A stretch of 64,000 nucleotides of DNA from Opitutaceae bacterium (GCA_028284385.1 JANQRT010000050.1:124001-188000); one strand, 5' to 3'; numbered from the stretch's first letter, positions 51,497 to 61,396 are shown. The notes: generated by a model not told the origin, from the letters alone. Numbers and translations are program-made.

Positions 51497-52660
51497 TTAG
51501 ACTCTGGGCATCTTAATCCATTTCGCCCTTGATTTCGCGGACTTAACGGCAGTTTCAATAAAGGCCATTCCCATTACGCCATCATTGGCGTCTGGGAAGT
51601 CGTAGTTGGTCTTCAATTTCTTTCCGCTTACTTCGTCGCTAATAGCTTCGGCGGCGGCTAAGTAGACATTGGCGAAAGCTTCAATGAAGCCTTCGGGATG
51701 GGCGAAGGGCGTTCGTGTGCTGTTGCTGGCCGCCTTGCCCAAGTAGTCATTTCCGCGACGGTAGATTTGGCGTGGCTTGTCGCAATATTTGACGATCAGT
51801 TCGTTGGGGTCTTCCTGATGCCATTCGAGGGAGGCTTTGGTCCCGTAGATGCGGATATTGAGATTGTTCTCGTCGCCATTCGAAATTTGCGAGGCGTAGA
51901 TTATGCCTTTTGCTCCATTCTTATAGCGAATCAGGATGTTGCTGTCATCTTCAAGCTCTCTGCCAGGTATGAAGGCTGTCATTTCTGCGCATAGCTCTCC
52001 GATTTCCATGCCAGTGATATAGCGGCCTAGGTTCTCGGCATGCGTTCCGATGTCGGCGGTGCAGTTGGACGGACCGGCGACTTTCGGATCCGTTCTCCAG
52101 GAATCGATTTGCGCGGGACCTTTCCGATCGACGTCTCCAACGGCATATCCTTGTGGGTACTCTGTGACGATTTTCAGGATACGGCCGAGCTTGCCTTTAC
52201 TGACCATCTCACGCGCTTCCTTTACCATGGGATACCCCGTATAATTGTGTGTCAGAGCGAATACCTTGCCGGTCCTCTTTACGATGTTACGGAGCTCTTT
52301 CGCTTCTTTGAGGCTAAAGGTCATGGGCTTATCGCAAACGACGTTAAACCCTTTTTGCAAGAAGGTCTTGGCGACCGCGAAGTGCAGGTTATTGCGGACG
52401 ACGATGCTGACGAAATCGATGCGCTGATCCTCGGGCAGGGCGGCTTCCTTCGTCGCCATCTCTTCATAGGAACGATAGACACGTGATGGATCTAGGAAGA
52501 AGTCCTGACCCGAGAGCTTTGAGGTCTTTGGCTTGGACGAGAAACAGCCTGCGACCAGTTCTATTTTGCCGTCGAGATTAGCGGCCATACGGTGAACAGC
52601 GCCGATGAAAGCTCCTCGGCCGCCGCCTACCATTCCCATTCTTAGTTTTCTCTTTAGCAT
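51497..52660 (-). CDS. Gfo/Idh/MocA-family oxidoreductase
   Basis: NAD(P)-dependent sugar oxidoreductase, 387 residues. The N-terminal Rossmann segment is MGMVGGGRGAFIGAVHRMA. The catalytic EKP-like motif reads VVCDKPMTFSLKEAKEL (Cys-Asp-Lys-Pro in place of Glu-Lys-Pro). The segment DIGTHAENLGRYITG carries the active-site His. No twin-arginine signal is present. It is the last of three minus-strand genes (sugar isomerase, Gfo/Idh/MocA, Gfo/Idh/MocA). These act together in sugar or sugar-alcohol interconversion through a keto intermediate; the substrate is unknown. Confidence 0.9.
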   Translation of the reverse strand: MLKRKLRMGMVGGGRGAFIGAVHRMAANLDGKIELVAGCFSSKPKTSKLSGQDFFLDPSRVYRSYEEMATKEAALPEDQRIDFVSIVVRNNLHFAVAKTFLQKGFNVVCDKPMTFSLKEAKELRNIVKRTGKVFALTHNYTGYPMVKEAREMVSKGKLGRILKIVTEYPQGYAVGDVDRKGPAQIDSWRTDPKVAGPSNCTADIGTHAENLGRYITGMEIGELCAEMTAFIPGRELEDDSNILIRYKNGAKGIIYASQISNGDENNLNIRIYGTKASLEWHQEDPNELIVKYCDKPRQIYRRGNDYLGKAASNSTRTPFAHPEGFIEAFANVYLAAAEAISDEVSGKKLKTNYDFPDANDGVMGMAFIETAVKSAKSRAKWIKMPRV

Positions 52661-52704
52661 AGTTGTGAAAATTAAATGTTTAAGGACAAATCGCTTTGCA
52701 TGAA

Positions 52705-53787
52705 TCAGCAGGCGACCGGTTTTCTGGTATTGGCCGACTCGTACACGGCATCGATGATCTTCATGAGATTGAGCGCCTGGCTGGATTTATTGAGAGGGGT
52801 TTCTTCGCCTTCGATGGCCTTAATGAAATTCGCTGCTGAGCGAGAGCGGCCCATGTCTTCGCAGGCTTCGGTAATGACGTTTCGGTTAACCGAATTCCCG
52901 TTTTCTTGAACATACAACTCGCAACTGTCGATACACGTCTCATCTAGCCCGTCTATACCGAAAAGTCTCTCTATTTTGCCGCCAGCCTTTGAACCCTGAA
53001 AAACGACCGAGACTTCCTCGCGCTTGACTAGCTCGGCCCATGATACCTGCAAGCTCAACGTCTGTCCTGTCTTGAATGTCACAAAGCCATGAGCCGCGCT
53101 CTCGACATCGGTTGCGCCTGCTGCCCGATCAGGTATGCCCCACGGTCCTTTAAAGTTCTTGTCGGTTATGAAGTCGTCGAAGGTCTGCCCTAGAACGTAA
53201 TCAGGCTCTGGATACCCCATGAAAAACAGAGCTAAATCGACCATGTGCAGCAAATCGATAAGCGGACCGCCCCCTGCCATATCTTTGCTTGTGAACCAGC
53301 CACCGAATCCGGGAATACCCGTGCGGCGTATCCACTTAGCTTGGGCGGAATTGATTGTGCCGACTGTGCCGTCCTCTATGTATTGCTTCATCGCATACGA
53401 TTCAGGTCGAGCGCGATTATTGAAGTTGAACATCAACAGTTTGCCCGCAGCGCTCTCGGCATCGACCATTTCCTGCATCTGAGCGGCATTGAGAGCCGGA
53501 GGTTTCTCGCAGAAGACATGTTTGCCGGCATTGAGAGCTTGAATAGCGAGTGGGGCATGGAACTTGTTTGGGACGATAATGCTGACCGCATCGATGTCCG
53601 GAATTTTTTCCAGCATGTCTGTAACGTCATCGAAGACCTGCGGGATCCCGTGCTTATCGGCGGTATTCTTAGCAGCCGCCTCGTTCAAGTCTGCTATGGC
53701 GACAATGTCGGCATTCGCCTGGCGAAAGCCGTTGATATGATGTTGGGCCATGCCGCCAGCTCCTATGATTCCAATTTTCACGCCCAT
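52705..53787 (-). CDS. Gfo/Idh/MocA-family oxidoreductase
   Basis: 360-residue paralogue of the next gene. The Rossmann motif is IGIIGAGGMAQHHINGF and the substrate-side Lys is in VFCEKPPALNAAQMQEM (canonical EKP). The active-site region is GGPLIDLLHMVDLALFF. It lies 44 bp from the downstream gene and 23 bp from the upstream isomerase gene, in one operon. The two oxidoreductases plus isomerase pattern occurs in degradation of unusual sugars and inositols. Confidence 0.9.
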   Translation of the reverse strand: MGVKIGIIGAGGMAQHHINGFRQANADIVAIADLNEAAAKNTADKHGIPQVFDDVTDMLEKIPDIDAVSIIVPNKFHAPLAIQALNAGKHVFCEKPPALNAAQMQEMVDAESAAGKLLMFNFNNRARPESYAMKQYIEDGTVGTINSAQAKWIRRTGIPGFGGWFTSKDMAGGGPLIDLLHMVDLALFFMGYPEPDYVLGQTFDDFITDKNFKGPWGIPDRAAGATDVESAAHGFVTFKTGQTLSLQVSWAELVKREEVSVVFQGSKAGGKIERLFGIDGLDETCIDSCELYVQENGNSVNRNVITEACEDMGRSRSAANFIKAIEGEETPLNKSSQALNLMKIIDAVYESANTRKPVAC

Positions 53788-53810
53788 ATTAAGTGTCTGG
53801 TTGAATTATG

Positions 53811-54854
53811 CTACTGGTTCTCTTTGTCGAACGCGGCGTCGAAGGCCACGTTGCTCGATGGGAAATCGACGGATCGCACGAAGTCCGAAGCTTCGCTAGC
53901 TCCATGCGCTCTATCCATTCGGATGTCTTCCCACTCGACCGAAAGCGGTCCCGAGTAGCCGATGTCGTTTAGCGCCACGATGATTTCCTCGAAATTGATA
54001 TCGCCATGTCCAAGCGAACGGAAATCCCAGTAGCGACGCGCGTCTCCGAAGTCCGTGTGGCCGCCAAAGACTCCGACAGAGCCATCTCCATGACCCCACC
54101 AAACATCCTTCATATGCACATGGTAAATGCGATTTGCGAAATGACGCAGAAATAGAACGTAGTCAACTCCTTGATACCCAAGGTGGGATGGATCGTAGTT
54201 GAAGCCGAATCGCTTGTGGCCTTTAACCGCTTTTATGGCTCGAGCCGAGGAAGCTACATCGAAAGCGATTTCGGTTGGATGCACTTCCAAGCCAAAATTG
54301 ACGTTCACTTTGTGAAATTCATCGAGAATGGGAATCCACCGTTTGGCGAAGTCTTCAAAACCCTTTTCAAGAAAAGCCTGGTCGGTTGGAGGGAAGGCGT
54401 ACAAGGCATGCCATATGGAGGATCCGGTAAAACCATTTACTACTGCGGGGAAGTCGTCCTTTTTGCCTCGTCCTGGCTTGCAGTCGATGAAATTGCGGCA
54501 AGCTTTGGCAGTCTTTATCATCTTTCTCGCCGCGCGTCTTCTCACTCCTTCCGGCTTGCCATCTCCCCAAACGTCTGGCGGCAAAATCGCCTTGTGCCGC
54601 TCGTCGATATTGTCGCAGATCGCTTGGCCTACCAGGTGACTGGATACCGAGTAGCAAGTAAGACCGTTATCCGAAAGTATTTCCCAAACGCCTCGGCAAT
54701 ACTTCTTGCTTCGCGCTGCCTGATCGACGTCGAAATGGTCGCCCCAGCAGGCAAGCTCTAGTCCGTCGTAGCCCATTTTCTTAGCGAGCGGAGCGAGATC
54801 GGAAAGAGGAAGATCGGCCCATTGGCCGGTGAATAGCGTGACAGGTCTTGGCAT
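53811..54854 (-). CDS. Sugar phosphate isomerase/epimerase (xylose isomerase-like TIM barrel)
   Basis: 347 residues. The fold is the AP-endonuclease-2/xylose isomerase barrel, with metal ligands in [13 protein letters not shown] (Glu), [13 protein letters not shown] (Asp, His) and [12 protein letters not shown] (His, Asp), then [10 protein letters not shown] (Glu). It heads a three-gene operon with two Gfo/Idh/MocA oxidoreductases. This set suggests conversion of a sugar through a keto intermediate, but the sugar is not predictable. Confidence 0.9.
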   Translation of the reverse strand: MPRPVTLFTGQWADLPLSDLAPLAKKMGYDGLELACWGDHFDVDQAARSKKYCRGVWEILSDNGLTCYSVSSHLVGQAICDNIDERHKAILPPDVWGDGKPEGVRRRAARKMIKTAKACRNFIDCKPGRGKKDDFPAVVNGFTGSSIWHALYAFPPTDQAFLEKGFEDFAKRWIPILDEFHKVNVNFGLEVHPTEIAFDVASSARAIKAVKGHKRFGFNYDPSHLGYQGVDYVLFLRHFANRIYHVHMKDVWWGHGDGSVGVFGGHTDFGDARRYWDFRSLGHGDINFEEIIVALNDIGYSGPLSVEWEDIRMDRAHGASEASDFVRSVDFPSSNVAFDAAFDKENQ

Positions 54855-55050
54855 AGCTAACTAATCGGTAATCTAATTTGGCGGTTCGTATTGAAAAGAG
54901 AAAGTGGCTTTATGGAATGATCGCTAGAAGCTTGCAATGCGAAAGCAATGCGCTTTCCACGAATTTCGTCTTTCGCGACTCCATGAAAATTTTCTAGAAA
55001 ATCAGACTAGAGCACCAATTGTTGGATACGGACGAAAAGCGCTGGGTCTT

Positions 55051-56388
55051 TCAATCGTAAAGCCAGTAGCGACGACTTTGGATTTGAAACTGTTTCGCTT
55101 GGCGCTCCCAAGCCCCGATAAATCCAGGCAGATTCGAAGAGACGCCTTTCTCGGTGATCTCCTTCCACCAGCTGGTGGAGCCAACATGTTTGTTGAAAAG
55201 CTCAGCCTCTCCTGGGGAAGCTTTCTTGAAGGGATTGTCGGTATCGAAAAGCGCGGAAATCTGCATCATATGGAAACTCAATTCGGTAGGTCTCCATTTT
55301 TCCCAGTCGGTGATTTTTACATACAACCCCCATCGCTTGTCTTTCTTGAATTGCTTTCTCTCGAAAGCGATCCCCGGAATGCGGCGACGATTCAATTCCG
55401 CTTCGACCTCCTCCAACTTAGCGTTTCCATAGGACAGTATACGGAAGGGATACTGGTCTCCTATCCCGTGGGAGAAGCCCCCAATCTGGGCTCCCAGACC
55501 TGTCATGCTGTAGCCCACGGCAGCTTGAAAGTCGGGAATATTTGGAGACGTTGGAACCCATCTTAAACCTGTCATCGGCCAGCTCATATAGCGCTTCCAA
55601 CCATCCATCGTAACTACCGTCAATTTCCCTTTCGTTCGAAATTTTTCAGGAATTTCCAGTATTCCTGGTTCGGATACGATCATGCGTGCGAGCTCCCCCA
55701 TGGTTAGTCCATGCACGTAGGGAACCGGGAATAGTCCAACGTAGCTTTTCCATTGGTCGTCAAGCGGGGGACCGTCGACCTTCAATCCTCCGAGTGGGTT
55801 AGGGCGATCTAGGATCACTACTTCCACATCGTTTTCAAAACAGGCCTCCAATGATCGTTTCATGCAGCTTTTGTACGTGTAAGACCTGCTTCCAATATCC
55901 TGCAGATCGATTACCAGCGTATCGATTCCGGATAGCATTTCCGGAGTAGGTTTGCGATACTTGCCGTGTAGCGAGTACACAGGCAGCCCCGTTTTTTCGT
56001 CGATCGAGTCCTTTATGGACACGCTTGCCTTTTCCTTTCCGTAAATGCCGTGTTCCGGTCCGTACAGGGCGACGAGATTAACATTGTGAGCGCTTTGCAG
56101 TATCAAAATTGTGCTTACTCCGTTTCGATTCACTCCTGCCGGATGGGTCAATAGGCCCACTCGCTTTCCTCTCAGCAAATCGAATTGGCGCTCTGCCAAC
56201 ACATCAATGCCTAGCTTAACTGCTTCTGCTGGCGGAGATGCCATCAGCGCTGAGGCTGCACTGCTTGCCGTAGTTGAGGCTTGGTTACCTTCAGTAGGAA
56301 GGAAATGAACTGACAGGCTTAGAACTAGCAGAATATTGCTGAGTGACGCTATGCTCTTTCGCAAAGGACGCAGAGGGCAAATATGCAT
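55051..56388 (-). CDS. namZ: Exo-beta-N-acetylmuramidase (NamZ/DUF1343)
   Basis: Predicted exported enzyme that releases N-acetylmuramic acid from the non-reducing end of peptidoglycan fragments. The DUF1343 features are GLLTHPAGVNRNGVSTI, ALYGPEHGIYGKEKA, LVIDLQDIGSRSYTYKS, VVILDRPNPLGGLKVDGP and GLTMGELARMI. The ATG at 56388 gives a signal peptide (SIASLSNILLVLSLSVHFLP); the upstream TTG at 56427 would only lengthen the N terminus. No nagZ, murQ or anmK lies next to it. The DUF2062 gene upstream is 48 bp away on the same strand. Confidence 0.9.
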   Translation of the reverse strand: MHICPLRPLRKSIASLSNILLVLSLSVHFLPTEGNQASTTASSAASALMASPPAEAVKLGIDVLAERQFDLLRGKRVGLLTHPAGVNRNGVSTILILQSAHNVNLVALYGPEHGIYGKEKASVSIKDSIDEKTGLPVYSLHGKYRKPTPEMLSGIDTLVIDLQDIGSRSYTYKSCMKRSLEACFENDVEVVILDRPNPLGGLKVDGPPLDDQWKSYVGLFPVPYVHGLTMGELARMIVSEPGILEIPEKFRTKGKLTVVTMDGWKRYMSWPMTGLRWVPTSPNIPDFQAAVGYSMTGLGAQIGGFSHGIGDQYPFRILSYGNAKLEEVEAELNRRRIPGIAFERKQFKKDKRWGLYVKITDWEKWRPTELSFHMMQISALFDTDNPFKKASPGEAELFNKHVGSTSWWKEITEKGVSSNLPGFIGAWERQAKQFQIQSRRYWLYD

Positions 56389-56436
56389 ATGGAAATGCAA
56401 TTTGGCCGGGAAACGGCGCTGTGGCAAACCGGAATC

Positions 56437-57000
56437 CTAATTCTTTAGAATTCTCTTAACGCTGATCGGCTTGAGCTGTTTCTTGTAGATCACAAACCGA
56501 TAAATCATATCAAGAGTGAAGGCCAGGGCGAGAGCGACGACAATGCCTCCCAGCATGATCGAGAACGCCTTGTAGCCGATGTCGGAAACGGGCATTTCAA
56601 GACCGAGCAATTCGATGAGAAAATGGCCCACGACCCCAAGAATGGGGTAGATGACCAACATGGTAGCCACGTTGGTTATGAGCTGAGTGCCCATAATCAC
56701 GGGAAGGTTCGCTCGCAAAACGATGGCCGCCGCAAGGGCCAGGATAAACTGAAGGCCTACGATTGGCTGAAAGGCGATGATCAATCCCGCGTAGAGCGCT
56801 ACGCTTACCTCGCGAACGCGGAACGACCAAAGAAAAGGGCGTTTGCGGGCGGTCTTCGCAAACCACTTTAGAATCGGCCAGCGATGTAGCGTAGCCTTGC
56901 GCGGCAATGGCCTTAGAAACTGCTTTGCCCGACGAATGCGATGATGGCGCTTCTTACGATGTTCGCCTTCAACGTTTGCCTCTAGGTCTGCTAGTTTCAT
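56437..57000 (-). CDS. DUF2062 membrane protein
   Basis: 187 residues with a basic N-terminal part (RRAKQFLRPLPRK) and three transmembrane helices in the DUF2062 region (SVALYAGLIIAFQPIVGLQF, then LPVIMGTQLITNVATMLV). The function of the family is unknown; it occurs with glycosyltransferases in some bacteria. It stands upstream of namZ on the same strand, which hints at a cell-wall link, by position only. Confidence 0.85.
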   Translation of the reverse strand: MKLADLEANVEGEHRKKRHHRIRRAKQFLRPLPRKATLHRWPILKWFAKTARKRPFLWSFRVREVSVALYAGLIIAFQPIVGLQFILALAAAIVLRANLPVIMGTQLITNVATMLVIYPILGVVGHFLIELLGLEMPVSDIGYKAFSIMLGGIVVALALAFTLDMIYRFVIYKKQLKPISVKRILKN

Positions 57001-57229
57001 TAAGTGGTTAAGTTTGTGAAATCGTCTCTAAGAATTATGAGCAGATGGCTTTCCGTTAAGTCATGATTTCCCCTGGCTGGTTAATAATCTGTTACAGCAT
57101 TCAGAAATTCATGGCCGCATCCTCTTACCATCGGCGTCTCCAATCAGTCATTGAGTAAACAGAGCGGGTTGCGCGCCAATTTGACGATTGGCGGTGCTTG
57201 GCTCAGGTCCCTCCAGACTTGCTATCCTA

Positions 57230-58402
57230 TTACGCGAGCCTTCTGAGGATAGATTCAGTTAGTAAACGCTTTGTATTCTCCAAGGCTTCGGATAGTGGCA
57301 TCTCTTTGGGAGAAATGGCTTCTACTGAAAGATTTTCAGAAAAGTCTCTTATGCTTTCTTCCGTCGAACCGGCAAAGACCTGAACTTTCTTGCCTAGTTT
57401 AAGAGCTTCTTTTGCCAGCGAACCGGGGCCTTTGCCTTGAAAAGAGGTTTGGTCAAATCGCCCCTCTCCGGTGATTACTAAGTCGGCATCGCTAAGTTTT
57501 GGTTCAAGACCTATCCATGCCTTAACGAGATCGAAACCAGGAATGATGTGACCCTCAAGGCCCACTTCTAGTCCGAGCGCTGTTCCCCCTGCCGCTCCTG
57601 AACCGGGCGATTGCATCGCTTTGGCTGGATCCGCTCCACACGCCTCGCAGAGCAACGTCGCCATTTTCCTAGTCAGCGACTCAAGTTCTTCGTAGTCGGC
57701 TTCCATCAGCCCCTTTTGCGGTCCAAAAATGGCCGCGGATCCTTCTGGGCCCAAAAGCGGGTTCTCTACGTCGCAAGCAATGGCAATTTGAAACCCTTCC
57801 TTAAATGGCTGTTGGGCTTTATCGATGGAAGAGATGCCTGCCCAAGTTTCAGGGCAGGGGAGGGCATGAGCGATGTTGCCCGCCGCGTCTTTAAATTCGA
57901 ATCCCAGGATTTGAAGCGCTCCCAATCCCAGGTCATGGGTTGCCGAGCCTCCCAATCCAATGACTGCCGCTTCCGCGCCCTCTTCGATCGCGGCCTTCAT
58001 AAGCTCGCCCAGGCCAACCGTTGAGGTTGACCACGGTGTTCGTTCTTCATGAGAGAGGAGAGCAATCCCACTGCTTTGGGCCATTTCAATGATGGCGACT
58101 TTCTTGGGTTTTGACCGAAAGTTTAAAATCGATTGAGCATCAGGATGTATTGATTCATACGATACGATTCCGAAAAGCGAATCTACGGATTTGCCGATTG
58201 GCGAAGATACGGTTCTCGTGTGAAATTCGCCGTCAATGGCGCCCGTCAGCGTGTCGCAAAAGCCATCGCCGCCATCGGCTAGTGGAGCGGTGTTTATCTT
58301 CCAATCGGGATGAATCGATTCGATTGCTTTTCTGGCCGTCTGGCAAACTTCTCTAGCTGTTAGAGCGTCCTTGAATTTATCGAATGCAACTAGCGTATTC
58401 AT
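57230..58402 (-). CDS. Glycerate kinase (GlxK/GarK type)
   Basis: Phosphorylates D-glycerate to 2- or 3-phosphoglycerate. 390 residues, with family parts MNTLVAFDKFKDALTA, APLADGGDGFCDTL, AVIGLGGSATHDLGLGAL, GSGAAGGTALGLEVGLE and DLVITGEGRFDQTSFQGKGP. It is a single gene on the minus strand; no glyoxylate or glycerate dehydrogenase is next to it. A 229-bp gap separates it from the DUF2062 gene start. Confidence 0.93.
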   Translation of the reverse strand: MNTLVAFDKFKDALTAREVCQTARKAIESIHPDWKINTAPLADGGDGFCDTLTGAIDGEFHTRTVSSPIGKSVDSLFGIVSYESIHPDAQSILNFRSKPKKVAIIEMAQSSGIALLSHEERTPWSTSTVGLGELMKAAIEEGAEAAVIGLGGSATHDLGLGALQILGFEFKDAAGNIAHALPCPETWAGISSIDKAQQPFKEGFQIAIACDVENPLLGPEGSAAIFGPQKGLMEADYEELESLTRKMATLLCEACGADPAKAMQSPGSGAAGGTALGLEVGLEGHIIPGFDLVKAWIGLEPKLSDADLVITGEGRFDQTSFQGKGPGSLAKEALKLGKKVQVFAGSTEESIRDFSENLSVEAISPKEMPLSEALENTKRLLTESILRRLA

Positions 58403-58461
58403 TTCTCGCCTTCACGAAAGGAGAGATTGCAGTATATGAAAATGCAATACGAAAACGAAGG

Positions 58462-58926
58462 TTATCCGCCCTCCTTCGCCACTTCGAGATTTGATTCGAC
58501 TCCTTTGACTCCCTCCGCTTCGGCGGCTTTCTCTATCGCCCTTCGCGCCATATCGTAGTCGGGCACGGTCCCGGAAAGAGTCACTAAGCCGTCTTTAACA
58601 TCGATGCGAATCGGGTCGCTTTCTATCTCCTGGTCAAGTTTGAATTTGCCTCGAATGGCTATGGCTATCTTCAGGTCAACGCTGGACTCGATCGCATCCT
58701 GGCCTTTCTCCTTAACGTTTTCCGCCAGCCTCGCCGCTTTTTCTTTGCCTCCTTCAAGAGTGTCCTTCGCGGCCTCCTTCAGGGTTTCCATTTTCTCTGA
58801 GGGCTTTGGCGCGTCCGTCTTCTCAAGCGCTAGCATACCGCGAAAAGATTCCGGCGAATTGAAATAGGCGGTTATGGCGGATCCAATAAAAATGCCCAAG
58901 AGGAGAGCTACGAAGAATGTTTTCAT
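58462..58926 (-). CDS. BON-domain protein, membrane-anchored
   Basis: 154 residues with an N-terminal hydrophobic anchor (FFVALLLGIFIGSAI). A Lys/Glu-rich helical linker (about residues 25-80, KEAAKDTLEGGKEKAARLAE) leads to a C-terminal BON domain with KDGLVTLSGTVPDYDMARRA and GVESNLEV. BON domains bind phospholipid or protein in the periplasm and are found in osmoprotection proteins such as OsmY. It precedes the glycerate kinase gene by 59 bp and may be co-transcribed with it. Confidence 0.85.
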   Translation of the reverse strand: MKTFFVALLLGIFIGSAITAYFNSPESFRGMLALEKTDAPKPSEKMETLKEAAKDTLEGGKEKAARLAENVKEKGQDAIESSVDLKIAIAIRGKFKLDQEIESDPIRIDVKDGLVTLSGTVPDYDMARRAIEKAAEAEGVKGVESNLEVAKEGG

Positions 58927-59103
58927 TTTAAACCAGTTTTAGGGGATGCAAAGCGGCGAGCAAGCGTGTTTGAAGCTCAAGTCGTAGTCCCTTCTGGGCG
59001 ACTTCGGGTTCCGAGATTGCTGAAGGATTTATTCCTGCTGCCGCTAAGCTTCGCCGCTATTTGCGACTTGCTACCGACAGGCCGCTAAGCAGCATGCCCT
59101 ACC

Positions 59104-59916
59104 TTGAAAGGCGACCGTACAGAATCTGAAACGCGCTCGAGGAGAGTTTTTCGTTCCAAGACGGATGACACCTCGGTCGCCGTATGCGGGCTCCATGCTG
59201 TTGATGCCGTGTTCCGATACAAGCCGCACATAGTCGAAAGATTGTTCTTCGATGATGCGACCGGAAAGCATCTTGGCGATGTATGTAAATTTCTCGCCCA
59301 GGAGCGTAAGCCCTACCGCCAAGTCTCTCGCGACGAGTTGGTCCGCATTTCCGATTCTCGGCATCACGGGGGGGTTGTGGCAATTACGCGTAGACGTCCC
59401 TTGGAGAAAGTGACGCCGAAAGCCGTCTCCTTTTGGGCGAAAGAGGGTCTGCCTCTGCTCATCATGGATGGCGTAGCCAATGCTCATAATTTTGGAGCTA
59501 TTGTTCGAGCAGGAGCTTATTTTGGCGTGGAGAAAGTGCTGGTTGCAAATACGAGTAGGCAGGCGAGGCCTAATGCCTCCGCCTACCGCATTGCTCGAGG
59601 AGCTTTGGATATGGTCGACTTGCGTCTGGTTGATAACATGCCTGTATTTCTGAAAACAATACGGCAAAGCCATTTCGTGATTGGATCGAATCCTGAGGGA
59701 AAGCCGTTTCCGGACCTCCTTTCCCTTTGCCCAGATCAGGATGCCGGTAAGCCTGTGGCCTTGGTTTTAGGCAATGAGGAAACCGGTTTATCGGATGCCG
59801 TTGCCGATGCTTGCTCGGAAGTCGTGTCGATTCCTGGAGGAGGTGCGATCGATTGTCTCAATGTCGCTTCCGAGGCAGCTCTGCTTCTGCAGAAGTATGT
59901 AGTAGATGGATACTGA
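59104..59916 (+). CDS. TrmH/SpoU-family RNA 2'-O-methyltransferase
   Basis: 270 residues, SPOUT trefoil-knot methyltransferase. Motif 1 is ANAHNFGAIVRAGAYFG, motif 2 is ALVLGNEETGLS and motif 3 is SIPGGGAIDCLNVASEAALLL. A substrate-binding N-terminal domain (VAVCGLHAVDAVFRYKPHI) suggests an rRNA-type (RlmB-like) enzyme, but the target cannot be fixed. The TTG at 59104 is the frame start; the region before residue 28 is not conserved and an in-frame alternative start is possible. The 3' end abuts the hemerythrin gene. Confidence 0.9.
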   Translation: MKGDRTESETRSRRVFRSKTDDTSVAVCGLHAVDAVFRYKPHIVERLFFDDATGKHLGDVCKFLAQERKPYRQVSRDELVRISDSRHHGGVVAITRRRPLEKVTPKAVSFWAKEGLPLLIMDGVANAHNFGAIVRAGAYFGVEKVLVANTSRQARPNASAYRIARGALDMVDLRLVDNMPVFLKTIRQSHFVIGSNPEGKPFPDLLSLCPDQDAGKPVALVLGNEETGLSDAVADACSEVVSIPGGGAIDCLNVASEAALLLQKYVVDGY

Positions 59917-60381
59917 TTAGCGATCGGTTTTCCGGTGGGCTTGACACGACTTCAGGTGTATATCAACGCGACAGATATGGCTGATTAGCCAGTTGCTAAT
60001 GCGGTCGTGGAGTTCTTTCAGCAGCTCTTTGCTGGGTCCTTCTTGGTGGTATCGACTGATGGTTTCGTTGTAGTGGTCGAGAAATAGACTGTGCTCCTGT
60101 TTGTTCTTCTTCGATACGGAGCAGCCGTATTTGAACATGCAGGATTCTTCGAAAGAAAAGTGAGTTTTCGTGTAGGTGGTTAGAAACATTATCAGATTTT
60201 CGACTTCAGGACCGCTATGGATTCCTTGCTGCAGGAGGTTTTCCAAGCTGTTTACGAATTGGAATAATTGGCGGTGCTGCTTGTCGATCTGTTCGACGCC
60301 CACGCTGTAGTCTTCAGTCCAGATAATAGGCATAATCGTTACGGATTCTTTTGGCAGGTCCGGCTTACGGGGAGACTTCAT
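59917..60381 (-). CDS. Bacteriohemerythrin
   Basis: O2-binding di-iron four-helix protein of about 138-155 residues. The ligands are all present: IDKQHRQLF, KTHFSFEESCMFK, KQEHSLFLDHY and SHICRVDIHL. Bacterial hemerythrins bind O2 reversibly for sensing, storage or delivery. The ATG at 60381 is used; an ATG at 60333 (MPIIWTEDYSVGV) begins at the domain itself and is a good alternative. No flagellar or methyl-accepting gene is near. Confidence 0.9.
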   Translation of the reverse strand: MKSPRKPDLPKESVTIMPIIWTEDYSVGVEQIDKQHRQLFQFVNSLENLLQQGIHSGPEVENLIMFLTTYTKTHFSFEESCMFKYGCSVSKKNKQEHSLFLDHYNETISRYHQEGPSKELLKELHDRISNWLISHICRVDIHLKSCQAHRKTDR

Positions 60382-60448
60382 AATAGATGCCCCATGGCTT
60401 TTCGCAACGAATTTCTCGTCTAAAATTCGCAATGCGGACAGGCTGCAA

Positions 60449-61396
60449 TCAAAGCTTATTTTCCAATATCGACTTTAAGGACTTAGCATAAAGTAAAGGC
60501 GAATGATCCGCGAAATAGTCGATGGGGATAGCGTTGAACTCTCCATTTGCCCAATGTCTCTGGAAAACGTTCTCCAAGTACAATAAATGCCCTTTGCGAC
60601 GGCTTTCCCATTTCTTTTTCTGCTCGGGATCCTTGATGAGTTTACCTTCCGAAGTAATGAAGTGCATAGTCCCGAAATGGAAGTAGAAAGGCGGGCTGGG
60701 GAGTCGGGCAATGATGTCGTTGTCATGAACAATTCGATACAATTTTAATCGACTGCCCGATTTTGCTAGCCTTTTGTTCCCCACACGTGGGGCCCCGATG
60801 GTATAGACCCCGTTTACCTCGCGGTCGCATTGGAGCGCGTAAAGCGTCGCCAGCGCTCCTCCTAAACTATGGCCTCCCATCCACAGAGTAAGTTTATTTT
60901 GGGGATCAATCGATTTAATCGTTTGATTAACGTCTTCGCGAACCAAGTCCAAAGCGTCGACGAATCCGCTATGGGCTCTGCCCAACGTCCCGAACGGCTT
61001 CTTAATGATTTTAGCATCCGTTAGGTAGTCGATTTGATCGCCTGTTTCGGTGCCACGAAAAACGAGAACCATTGCCTGATCCATTGTCGCTAGAAACGCG
61101 AAAGTCCCGCCTTCGTCGAAAAATCGAATCTCTCGAGCCCCTGCGGTTTCCAGAATCGACTCGATCCTCTTATTGTCCTTTACGTAGATAAGCAGACTCG
61201 ATTCGGCGAGAAACGTCGCTTTTGCCGCATCAAAAGTTTCGCTGTCACTGTTGAATGGATACCTGTTTTGAAAATAAGGATAGTCAGGTTTAGGAGCGAA
61301 AAGCGCTTCGTGGGTCAGTGCGGTTTCACCATCACTTTTCTCCAAGAAGCCGAGAAAGAAAATCGCGGCGAGCGCCCAGTTCGCAATGCGTGTCAT
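60449..61396 (-). CDS. Class 3 lipase-like protein, exported
   Basis: Alpha/beta hydrolase with lipase class 3 layout. The nucleophile elbow is WMGGHSLGGALATLYAL, the following TIGAPRVGNKRLA is typical, and IVHDNDIIARLP provides the Asp; the His would be C-terminal. The ATG at 61396 begins a signal peptide (MTRIANWALAAIFFLGFLE). A longer frame to 61501 would overlap the methyltransferase gene and lacks a signal at its start. Substrate likely a glyceride or phospholipid outside the cytoplasm; inference. Confidence 0.85.
   Translation of the reverse strand: MTRIANWALAAIFFLGFLEKSDGETALTHEALFAPKPDYPYFQNRYPFNSDSETFDAAKATFLAESSLLIYVKDNKRIESILETAGAREIRFFDEGGTFAFLATMDQAMVLVFRGTETGDQIDYLTDAKIIKKPFGTLGRAHSGFVDALDLVREDVNQTIKSIDPQNKLTLWMGGHSLGGALATLYALQCDREVNGVYTIGAPRVGNKRLAKSGSRLKLYRIVHDNDIIARLPSPPFYFHFGTMHFITSEGKLIKDPEQKKKWESRRKGHLLYLENVFQRHWANGEFNAIPIDYFADHSPLLYAKSLKSILENKL

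Noticed and set aside
53245..53958. 237-codon plus-strand ORF over the Gfo/Idh/MocA gene
   Set aside because: Antisense shadow of an oxidoreductase with canonical motifs.
54937..55566. 209-codon plus-strand ORF over namZ
   Set aside because: Antisense shadow; the DUF1343 motifs on the minus strand decide the case.
59071..59673. 200-codon minus-strand ORF over the TrmH-family gene
   Set aside because: It would erase a gene with three SPOUT motifs; shadow.
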